64,000 bases of DNA from an uncultured Prevotellaceae bacterium (GTDB lineage: Bacteria > Bacteroidota > Bacteroidia > Bacteroidales > Bacteroidaceae), in assembly GCA_947168395.1 (NCBI GenBank), contig CAMVLT010000011.1:1-64000 (forward strand), written 5' to 3'. Position numbers and translations under genes: made by a program. The stretch's first letter is position 1. Every line of letters starts with the position of its first letter. This document shows positions 57,178 through 64,000 of this stretch, piece after piece. The notes beneath the pieces are model-generated. The model worked only from the letters and a program-made list of their open reading frames with translations, did no database searches and was not told where the DNA came from.

Positions 57178-59931
57178 ATGAGAAAAATGTTTTTACGTTC
57201 AATGAAGACACTTGCATTGGCAGCCGCACTTCTTGCCACTGCTGATGCTACAGCTGCCAATGAGATTGGCCAACCCGTAACCGAGTTCACCGATGCCGAA
57301 TGGATGAAGCTCGACTGGCCCTACAAACTCGAAGGAACCACACGCACGCTGCTGCGTACAGAATTGCTATCGTTCAAGATTAGTGCCCCAAAGGCCGGCA
57401 AGTATGCCGTAGAGTATCTTGTCAACGTGACGGGCAACAATGTGCAGTTAGCCGCCACGGCTTCCGACAGTCCCGTCGCCGTTGATGAACCCGACTTCGG
57501 CGTGTTTGCCCATGCAACGACCGTTACTGACGAAGACCTGCCCGAGCCTGTAGAAGCTGTAGAGCCCGTAGAAGGTGAGGAAGTTACGGAGGTTGCGGAG
57601 CCTTTTGTGCCTGCCGACCCCGTCTATATGTACTCGGCTGTCGAACTGAAGGAAGGTATCAATTATGTACACGTGTGGATGCACGTCTATTGGCGTAACG
57701 ATGCCTTGGCTCCCCAGAAGGTGCAGTTCAAGCAGATTCGCATTCTGCCTGAGGGTTCCGGCAACGTGGCCGCTGTGGCCGCCCGCGCCAGCCAGAAGGC
57801 TTTCCGCGTGAAATATTTCACCAGCCTGCAGGATGCCACCACCGCCACGATGGTGAGCGACTATGAGGCGTTAGTGAAGGCCATCCAGAACGATTATACC
57901 ACGGCCGACACCACGGCTGTCGTGGCCGACCTGACGGCCGCCGCGCTGAAGGAGGAGGCCGTGCGCCACGGCAAGGGTGTCATCGTCGGTGCCGACTCTA
58001 CGCGCATCGACCTGCTGCTCTACCACAGCGAGTACAACAATCCCACGACGATGGCTCCCCTCGGCGGCTACGACGAGAGCGGTGCCTACGAGATGGAGCT
58101 GGGGCAGGAAGACTATCCCGCACAGCTGGAGTTCACACGCACGAACTATTTCACTTACAAGTTCACTGCCGCCGACAACCTGCCCGAGGGTGGCAGCTGG
58201 TACATCCAGTACTTAGCCAGCTCGAACAACTCTGCCTCTATCAACATGACCATCCTGGCCGAGGACAGCTCGACGGTGGTGATGAACACCTACAACCTGT
58301 CAACCGCCAACGGTGCCTGGCAGAACTATGAGTTCATGGACAAGCGCGACGTGGCCAAGTTCCAGATGGAGCCGGGCAAGACCTACTACCTGCACATGTA
58401 CTATCACGAGTACACCAACGTGCGCGACATCCTGATTCGCTACACGCCGAGGGAGTATCATACGGCTGAGCAGTTAGAGGCATTGATGGAGGAAGCCCAG
58501 GCCAAGCTGTGGTTCTACCGCGAGGGTACCGACGAATACTACGCCGTGGAAGACCGCACGCTGCTCGACCGCCTGCAGGAGGCAACCGACAGGGCTGAGG
58601 AGGTAGTGTACGACGAAGACCTGGAGCTTGTGGATGCTGCCTACGATAATCTGAGCGATGCCATCATCGCCTTGGAAAACCTGAAGGTGCTTAACATTCT
58701 GCCCACGACGGAGCTGAACGTAAGGTCGAACGACCCGAACCAGACCTACCGCTGCTCGTACAAGGCTGACGGCGGCATCTGGCAGCTCGACAATTTCAAC
58801 TCTGGTGGCCACATTACTTATAAGGTGTATAACAAGGAAGACGCCGAATACGAAGTGAACTACCAGTTTGCCCATGCAGGCGACGGTGCCCAGCTCACCT
58901 TCGAGTTCTTCGTTATCGACGAGGACGGCAATGAGTTCGTCACCGCTACCGCCACTACCGAGCAGATGCCGAGCACAGGTGGCTGGCAGACCTTCGAGGA
59001 CAAGTATCTGAAGATTGGTGCTGCTCCCGCCGGTTACATCTATCTGAGAATCTCGGGCGAAGGCAACGGCCAAGCCTACTCCGGCAACCCCCGTATGTTC
59101 AACATCTCGGTGGTTCCCGACACCGAGGGTGCCGGCACCAAGGCCTTGGAGGCTGCCAAGGAGGCCTACTACGCCAAGTACACGGTTGAGAATCTGCAGG
59201 CTCTCATCGACAGGGCCCGTGAGGAGGCTGCCGTCTATGGCTATCCTGAGTACGACCAGACACAGGTCAACCAGCTGAATGTCGTCATCGAGCAGGCTAC
59301 TGAGGCACTGGCTGCCGAGGTCAATGTCCGCGCTGTCGTTTACAAGCAATTAGAGGCTTCGATTGACGGCCTTGCCAACAGCAAGAAGATTAACTGGCAG
59401 ACCATACCCACGACCGAGGAGAACCCGTTCAGCCTCAATGCCGGCGTGTTCAACAAATGGCAGGTTGAGGGTGGCGGCAACATCGGCTTTGCCTACGCCG
59501 AAGGCAGCGTGCTCTACTATGTCAACGTGGCTGAGGCCGACACCTACGATATGACGCTCAACGTATCGACGCCCGGTACCGGCGCACAGCTGCGCATCAC
59601 CGTGACCAGCGAGGACGACAGCGAGCTGTTCAACCAGGTGCTCGACGTGCCCAACACCGGCGGCTGGGGCAACAAGGAGGACATCAAGACCTCGATGACG
59701 CTGCCCGCAGGCCGTGTGAAGCTGCTCATCTACGGTGAGCAGGCCGGCGACAACAACTTCGTATGCAACACCCACGTCATCAGCTTCACCAAGGGCGACC
59801 CGACGGGTATTGCCGATGCACAGCGGACAATGAATGATGCACCCGCCATCTACGACCTGCAGGGCCGCAAGGTGAACGCCGTGAAGAAGGGGCTTTACAT
59901 TATCAACGGCAAGAAGGCCATCGTAAGATAA
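57178..59931 (+). CDS. Large secreted protein with type IX sorting domain, unknown function
   Basis: The 917-residue protein has a signal peptide (about 1-27) and alternating modules. Beta-sandwich, CBM-like parts lie at about 35-190, 310-430, 505-645 and 735-870. Short helical FIVAR-like parts (QALIDRAREEA...LNVVIEQATEALA) join them. The end (IYDLQGRKVNAVKKGLYIINGKKAIVR) is a type IX secretion sorting domain. No catalytic motif is seen, so a surface carbohydrate-binding or adhesion role is likely. The start at 57178 is chosen because the promoter and a Lys-rich signal N-region lie there; the frame is open earlier but without coding character. Confidence 0.75.
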   Translation: MRKMFLRSMKTLALAAALLATADATAANEIGQPVTEFTDAEWMKLDWPYKLEGTTRTLLRTELLSFKISAPKAGKYAVEYLVNVTGNNVQLAATASDSPVAVDEPDFGVFAHATTVTDEDLPEPVEAVEPVEGEEVTEVAEPFVPADPVYMYSAVELKEGINYVHVWMHVYWRNDALAPQKVQFKQIRILPEGSGNVAAVAARASQKAFRVKYFTSLQDATTATMVSDYEALVKAIQNDYTTADTTAVVADLTAAALKEEAVRHGKGVIVGADSTRIDLLLYHSEYNNPTTMAPLGGYDESGAYEMELGQEDYPAQLEFTRTNYFTYKFTAADNLPEGGSWYIQYLASSNNSASINMTILAEDSSTVVMNTYNLSTANGAWQNYEFMDKRDVAKFQMEPGKTYYLHMYYHEYTNVRDILIRYTPREYHTAEQLEALMEEAQAKLWFYREGTDEYYAVEDRTLLDRLQEATDRAEEVVYDEDLELVDAAYDNLSDAIIALENLKVLNILPTTELNVRSNDPNQTYRCSYKADGGIWQLDNFNSGGHITYKVYNKEDAEYEVNYQFAHAGDGAQLTFEFFVIDEDGNEFVTATATTEQMPSTGGWQTFEDKYLKIGAAPAGYIYLRISGEGNGQAYSGNPRMFNISVVPDTEGAGTKALEAAKEAYYAKYTVENLQALIDRAREEAAVYGYPEYDQTQVNQLNVVIEQATEALAAEVNVRAVVYKQLEASIDGLANSKKINWQTIPTTEENPFSLNAGVFNKWQVEGGGNIGFAYAEGSVLYYVNVAEADTYDMTLNVSTPGTGAQLRITVTSEDDSELFNQVLDVPNTGGWGNKEDIKTSMTLPAGRVKLLIYGEQAGDNNFVCNTHVISFTKGDPTGIADAQRTMNDAPAIYDLQGRKVNAVKKGLYIINGKKAIVR

Positions 59932-59938
59932 GCCACCG

Positions 59939-60150
59939 TTTAGGTAGGGTAAACTTACCTTTTGTAAGGTGCTCAGTAGAAGACAGTTAGCAGTAAACCC
60001 TTGAATTCTCGAGAGAATTCAAGGGTTTACCGTAAGGAAACTATAGGTTAGGGTAGGGTAAACCCTCGAATTCTCGAGAGAATTTAAGACTTACTGCCGT
60101 GTTCCGCTTCTGTTTCAGCAGTACTTCACCTGAGTTTAGGTAGGGTAAAC
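59939..60150. repeat. GTAAAC-type repeat cluster with an 18-bp-arm palindrome
   Basis: TTTAGGTAGGGTAAAC is at 59939-59954 and 60135-60150, with a variant at 60047-60064. Between them 59993-60010 and 60013-60030 are perfect inverted arms, centred on GA within CTCGAGAG. A partial second copy is at 60058-60090. The 248-base space between convergent genes holds nothing else recognisable. Confidence 0.8.
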
Positions 60151-60179
60151 TGTTGCTTTCCGGTCGTGCAAGCAGTATT

Positions 60180-63100
60180 TCAGGCCTTGCGCTCGCGGTA
60201 TTCCGAGGGGGTAAGGCCGGTTTGCTTCTTGAAGCATTTGCCAAAGTAGTGGGCGTCGCTGAAACCTACGGCGTAAGCAATCTGCGAGAACGGCTCCTGC
60301 GACTTGGCCACCATGTCCTCGGCGTGGCGTATGCGGATGTGGCGCAACAGTTCCACGGGGCTGATGCCCACGAGTGCCTTCACCTTGTTGTAGAACGCGG
60401 TGCGCCCTAAGCAGACGGCCTGTGCCAGGTCCTCGACCTTCAGGTCGGGGTCTGAAAGGTGCTCTTCGATGTAGGCCAGCAGCTGCTCCATCATCAGTTT
60501 GTCGCTGTCAACAATGTCGGTAGGGCGCAGTCTCAGCACGTTGCCGTCCTCTTCCCTGGGTTTCTGTTCCGGCTGTTCGGCAGCCGGTTCTGTGTCTTGG
60601 GGCCGGTTCATCTCTTCGAGCAACAGCGAGAGCATGCGGCTCTTCTGCCGTTCCTGTTCGGCACGGCTGCGGAGCAGGTATATCCATACGCCGACGGCTA
60701 CGGCCCCCGTCAGCAGCAGGACGTAGAGCAGCTTGGCCCACCACGTCTCCCAAAACGTAGGGTGGACGTTGAGCGTCAGTACCCGCTCGTTGTCGGCCCA
60801 GGAGCCGTACTGGTTGGTGCTGCGCACCAGCAGCCGGTGACGGCCGTGGGGCAGGTTGCTGAACGATATGCTGTGCTCCGTGCCCAGGTTGTTCCATTCG
60901 TTGTCAACGCCCTCCAGCTTGTAGGCGTAGCGTATCATGTAGTTGTCCTGATAGTCGAGTGCCGCAAACTGGATGGTCAGGTTGCGCTGCCGGGCGGGCA
61001 CGTCGAGCACGTCGTCAGCCACCGGGTGTACCGACTGCTGCGTACCGTGAAAATAGACGCTCTTGAACACTAACGGCGGCACGAAGTTTTCCTGTCCTAT
61101 CTGTTCGGGCTGGAAACTGACGTATCCGCTGGTTGTGGCAAAGGCTATCTGTCCCGTCCGGGGGTTGAAGGCCGGCTTGGCTTCCGTCAGTTCGGTACGC
61201 TCGCCCAAGTGGCCTGGGCCGAAGAGCCACAGCCGCCCCGTCTCGGCCTCTTGCATGGCAAGACTGCTTTCGCGCCCTATCCAGAGGTTGCCCCTGCGGT
61301 CTTCAAGCATGTTGAGTATGGTGCCATAGTCGCCGTCCATGCGTCCTGCCGCAGTCAGTTTCAGCTTGCCCTCCGATAGGCTGCGGTCGGCCACCTGCTG
61401 CAGGCCTCCGCCTACGGTAGCCACGAAGATGCGGCCCTCGCGATCGACACAGGCCTGCATCACGTCGCTCGTCAGCAGCGAGGTAGTGTCGCCAGGCACG
61501 TGCTTGTGGGCATAGAACTTGATGTCGGCGGTTGTCGTGAACTGCTCCGAGAAGGTGACCAGCCCGTTCGAGGCTGCCACGATGATGATGCCGTCGGGCG
61601 TCTCGGTGATTCGGCGCACCTTGAAAAAGTCCTTCACGGGATATTGACCGAGCTGGTTGCCGGCATGTATGAACCGCTGGCCGTCCATCAGGCAGATGCC
61701 CTGCTCGAAGGTTCCTATCCACAGTCGGTGCTGCCGGTCTTCGTGTACATCGTATATCTGGTTGCTGGGCAGCGACCATGCGTCGCTGCTGTCGTGTTGA
61801 TAGTGACTGACGTGCCCGTCGGTCGCCACGCAGTAGAGGCCGTCGCCCTTGGTGCCTATCCAAAGCTGTCCGCTACTGTCCTCGCAAAGGCAGTAAACGT
61901 GGTCGGCAAAGCGCGTCGGCTGCGGATGCAACCGTCCGTCGGTGCCTAAGTAACTGACGGCGTGCCCGTCGGTGACGGCCACATGGCCCGCTATGTCGCC
62001 CGTCCACAGCCGCCCCCGGCTGTCGTAGCAGATGCTGCGCACCTGCTGCATCGGCTCCATGACCGTCGATGTGAACACGCGCTGGCCAAAGTTGATGACT
62101 GCCATATCGTGTTCGCCCGAGAACCACAGGTCGCCGCGGCTGTCGGCAAACCAGCGGTCGATGGTGGGCTGGGCGGCATCAGTCCTGACGGGGTAGGCCA
62201 CCAGACAATGCGCCGGTTCGTCGTAGTAGCCGAAGAAGCCCCGTTCGGTGCCTACCCATACCGTGCCGTAACGGTCTTCGTGTACTAAGTAGCGGGTACA
62301 TTGGTGCAGGGCAGGCGTCTGGCCTGTCATCATGATCTGCTGCATGGGTCCGTCGGCTGTTCCGAGCAGCACGTCGCCTCGGGTGGTCAGTGCCCAGATG
62401 CGCTGGCGGCTGTCGATGCCGATTGCATGGATGCTGCCGTCGCTGCCGCCGAGCAGTCGTGACTCCCGGCTTTTGGTGTCATAGACAAGCAGGCCTGCAT
62501 TGGTGAGTGCTGCTACGTAGCGGTCGCCGATGACCTCCAAAGCCCTCACCTCGCTTATATTCCCGGGCAGGTTCCTTATGGGGGTTATCGTCTTGCCGTC
62601 GTAGCAGCCGAAGCGGCCGTCCTTGGCGGCCAGAAACACCTGCTGCCCCAATTGTCTGACGAGGGCGTAGGGTATTGGTGTCTTCAATTCCGTACCTGCG
62701 ATGGCCGTCCCTCCGTCGGTACACAGCCACTCGCGCCCCTCGGCGTCCAGTTCCACACCGTAAACCGTCTTTCCGGGCAGCTTTCCGTTCTCGCGGCTGA
62801 ACGTGCTGATGGCATCAGCACCCAGCCCCCGCCGTTCGTCAATGCAGATGCAGGGACCGCCCTCGCCACGGCTGAACAGCCATGCGTGGCCGTTCCGCAG
62901 GGAAACTATACGCTGACAGACAAACGCTTTCCCCAAAAGCTTGTCGATGATGGCCGACACGTTGAGAAAGCGGCATGTGCTGCGGTCGAACAGGAACACT
63001 TGGCGGTCGTAGGTCAGGCACCAGATGCTGCCGCAGCTTTCCGACGGCGTAATCTTCAGCAGCCGGTTCGTGGTCAGCGTGCGCTCATGCCCCGTGTGGT

Positions 63101-63311
63101 CGTTGAAGGTGGTGAACGTGTAGCCGTCGTAGCAGTTCAGTCCGTTCCACGACGAGAACCACATCAGCTGGTCCTGCGTCTGCTCCATGCTCGAAATGAC
63201 GTTCGACGCCAGTCCATCCCTCAGGCTGAATCTCCGGACATGGCAGTAAGGTTGGGCATCGGCACCCATGAGTGCTATAGTCAGTAGTAGGGTTAGTATC
63301 GCTCTTTTCAT
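60180..63311 (-). CDS. Membrane-anchored sensor: two-component propeller, Y_Y_Y domain and AraC regulator without kinase
   Basis: In this 1043-residue protein a signal peptide leads into about fourteen propeller repeats (for example VHEDRYGTVWVGTERGFFGY, VHEDRQHRLWIGTFEQGICLM) up to about residue 700, then a Y_Y_Y domain to about 815. One transmembrane helix lies at about 830-850 (LLYVLLLTGAVAVGVWIYLL). A short charged linker leads to an AraC-type DNA-binding domain at the end (LAQAVCLGRTAFYNKVKALVGISPVELLR...FSQIAYAVGFSDAHYFGKCFKKQTGLTPSEYR). This is the hybrid two-component system layout without kinase or receiver domains. Start 63311 is chosen for its signal peptide. Divergent from 63492. 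Confidence 0.88.
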   Translation of the reverse strand: MKRAILTLLLTIALMGADAQPYCHVRRFSLRDGLASNVISSMEQTQDQLMWFSSWNGLNCYDGYTFTTFNDHTGHERTLTTNRLLKITPSESCGSIWCLTYDRQVFLFDRSTCRFLNVSAIIDKLLGKAFVCQRIVSLRNGHAWLFSRGEGGPCICIDERRGLGADAISTFSRENGKLPGKTVYGVELDAEGREWLCTDGGTAIAGTELKTPIPYALVRQLGQQVFLAAKDGRFGCYDGKTITPIRNLPGNISEVRALEVIGDRYVAALTNAGLLVYDTKSRESRLLGGSDGSIHAIGIDSRQRIWALTTRGDVLLGTADGPMQQIMMTGQTPALHQCTRYLVHEDRYGTVWVGTERGFFGYYDEPAHCLVAYPVRTDAAQPTIDRWFADSRGDLWFSGEHDMAVINFGQRVFTSTVMEPMQQVRSICYDSRGRLWTGDIAGHVAVTDGHAVSYLGTDGRLHPQPTRFADHVYCLCEDSSGQLWIGTKGDGLYCVATDGHVSHYQHDSSDAWSLPSNQIYDVHEDRQHRLWIGTFEQGICLMDGQRFIHAGNQLGQYPVKDFFKVRRITETPDGIIIVAASNGLVTFSEQFTTTADIKFYAHKHVPGDTTSLLTSDVMQACVDREGRIFVATVGGGLQQVADRSLSEGKLKLTAAGRMDGDYGTILNMLEDRRGNLWIGRESSLAMQEAETGRLWLFGPGHLGERTELTEAKPAFNPRTGQIAFATTSGYVSFQPEQIGQENFVPPLVFKSVYFHGTQQSVHPVADDVLDVPARQRNLTIQFAALDYQDNYMIRYAYKLEGVDNEWNNLGTEHSISFSNLPHGRHRLLVRSTNQYGSWADNERVLTLNVHPTFWETWWAKLLYVLLLTGAVAVGVWIYLLRSRAEQERQKSRMLSLLLEEMNRPQDTEPAAEQPEQKPREEDGNVLRLRPTDIVDSDKLMMEQLLAYIEEHLSDPDLKVEDLAQAVCLGRTAFYNKVKALVGISPVELLRHIRIRHAEDMVAKSQEPFSQIAYAVGFSDAHYFGKCFKKQTGLTPSEYRERKA

Positions 63312-63333
63312 GATGATTTGTTCAGTTTGCGTG

Positions 63334-63341
63334 CAAAGATA
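63334..63341 (-). promoter_or_regulatory. -7 box of the propeller/AraC regulator gene
   Basis: The minus strand reads TATCTTTG, 23 bases upstream of the ATG at 63311. Confidence 0.65.
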
Positions 63342-63459
63342 CAACAATTTTGCTAAATCAACTGCTTTTGCAAGGGTAATTTTTTCCTGAATTGGTGGAA
63401 TTATTGCCGAAGGAACGTTCTTGACATAAAGATTACCCTCGGGAATAAACGATAATGGC

Positions 63460-63467
63460 TACCTTTG
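63460..63467 (+). promoter_or_regulatory. -7 box of the 63492 gene
   Basis: TACCTTTG lies 25 bases before the ATG at 63492. With the box at 63334 it frames a divergent control region of about 120 bases. Confidence 0.65.
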
Positions 63468-63491
63468 CGGAAAACTTAAAACCATAGTAAC

Positions 63492-64000
63492 ATGAAACAT
63501 TCAACAGTATTGCAATGCATGGCCTTAGCCATCGCAATGATGACCCTCACTACTGGAGTGAAGGCCGAAACGGTAGATATTCCTACCAAGACAGGAACCT
63601 ACATTTCCTGGAACAACGCCACGGGCACGGGCTACCAAGTAGAGAACAGCGGTGCCAACGTGGGCAGCACGGGCAAGAATACGCAACTGCAGTTCAACAT
63701 CAACAACACACAACAGCAGGACTACCTGCTCACCTTCAAGACAGGAACGAAAAGCGCGGCCAAGATGAAGGTGACACTTACAGGTGCTTCAGGACAGGAG
63801 GTGCTAAGCCGCAACGTGGATATTGTGAACACCAACAGCTGGACTCCCTCCATCGTGCATAACTATATGTTGAAACAACTGCCTGCCGGGGCCTACACCC
63901 TGAAGTTTGCCGTCACCCAGGCTACCAGCTATGCGGGCAACTGGGGCGACCTGGCCTTTCAGTCGCTCGACGATATGCCTGCTATTCCCGGCACCATCGG
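63492..64000 (+). CDS. Secreted protein, 5' part only (CBM-like sandwich), cut by window end
   Basis: 169 codons are visible with no stop. A signal peptide (about 1-27, ending GVKA) is followed by a beta-sandwich segment (YISWNNATGTGYQVENSGANVG, TLTGASGQEVLSRNVDIVNTNSW, LPAGAYTLKFAV...WGDLAFQ) like carbohydrate-binding modules. It is divergent from the propeller/AraC regulator, its likely controller. The catalytic part, if any, lies beyond the window. Confidence 0.7.
   Translation, partial: MKHSTVLQCMALAIAMMTLTTGVKAETVDIPTKTGTYISWNNATGTGYQVENSGANVGSTGKNTQLQFNINNTQQQDYLLTFKTGTKSAAKMKVTLTGASGQEVLSRNVDIVNTNSWTPSIVHNYMLKQLPAGAYTLKFAVTQATSYAGNWGDLAFQSLDDMPAIPGTI

Overview
The window looks like a chromosomal segment of a Bacteroidales bacterium, most likely a Prevotella-like gut or rumen species. 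The signs are: promoters with the Bacteroidetes -7 box TAnnTTTG (about fifteen are visible), few strong Shine-Dalgarno sequences, type IX secretion genes (porU, porV) with matching C-terminal sorting domains, many short lipoproteins, DUF4290, GH127/GH51/GH67 enzymes, and a MurA of the Asp-active-site type. No rRNA, tRNA or CRISPR was seen. No complete transposon was seen, only remnants and small repeat elements.

Layout. 1-1238: a truncated Rpn/PDDEXK_2 C-terminal domain gene, an AT-rich nested palindrome and decayed sequence. 1239-6408: an SLC13/RCK transporter, a SWIM-SNF2 helicase and a HAD phosphatase. 6575-15768: a xylan/arabinan degradation cluster (CE1-like esterase, GH67 alpha-glucuronidase, two GH51 arabinofuranosidases, GH105). 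15765-17759: prmC, recX, comF. 17849-21780: an operon of a protease-propeptide-like lipoprotein, a serpin, an ECF sigma factor, and a protein with a cytoplasmic anti-sigma-like end, one inner-membrane helix and an outer-membrane beta-barrel end. 21890-24874: pyrE, an SRPBCC protein, argH and a Cys-rich lipoprotein. 24875-25653: 9-mer arrays around a dead REP-associated (Y1/HUH) transposase. 25654-29612: exported protein, DUF3160 lipoprotein, CapA-like protein, tiny membrane protein. 29709-34851: a von Willebrand lipoprotein, a second lipoprotein/sigma/trans-envelope cassette, and a third ECF sigma factor with a membrane protein. 35057-47264: a ten-gene co-directional run (tsaB, DUF4290, murA, rimM, dxr, rseP, FAH-family, porU, porV, DUF559-ispF). 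47272-50205: a GH127-type enzyme. 50384-57023: a HAD phosphatase, then a hemerythrin-LuxR regulator divergent from a porin/imelysin/di-haem oxidoreductase/small exported protein operon that looks like iron or haem handling. 57178-64000: a large secreted sorting-domain protein, and a membrane-anchored propeller/AraC regulator divergent from a further secreted protein cut by the window end.

The genes are largely familiar, but the window is unusually rich in small dispersed repeats, several lying inside reading frames: (a) a GC-rich hairpin element with a TTGGGGGTGGGT tail, five copies, two of which form perfect 30-bp inverted repeats around a DUF559 nuclease domain that is fused in frame to IspF; (b) 7-bp-period arrays at twelve loci, seven touching coding sequence; (c) GTAAAC-type palindromes at three intergenic sites; (d) 9-bp TGTCATCGG arrays around the transposase remnant; (e) a 90-100 bp promoter segment duplicated upstream of two unrelated genes. 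The best candidates for something undescribed are the DUF559/inverted-repeat cassette and the paired lipoprotein/ECF sigma/trans-envelope anti-sigma-barrel cassettes, which share a promoter-like element.
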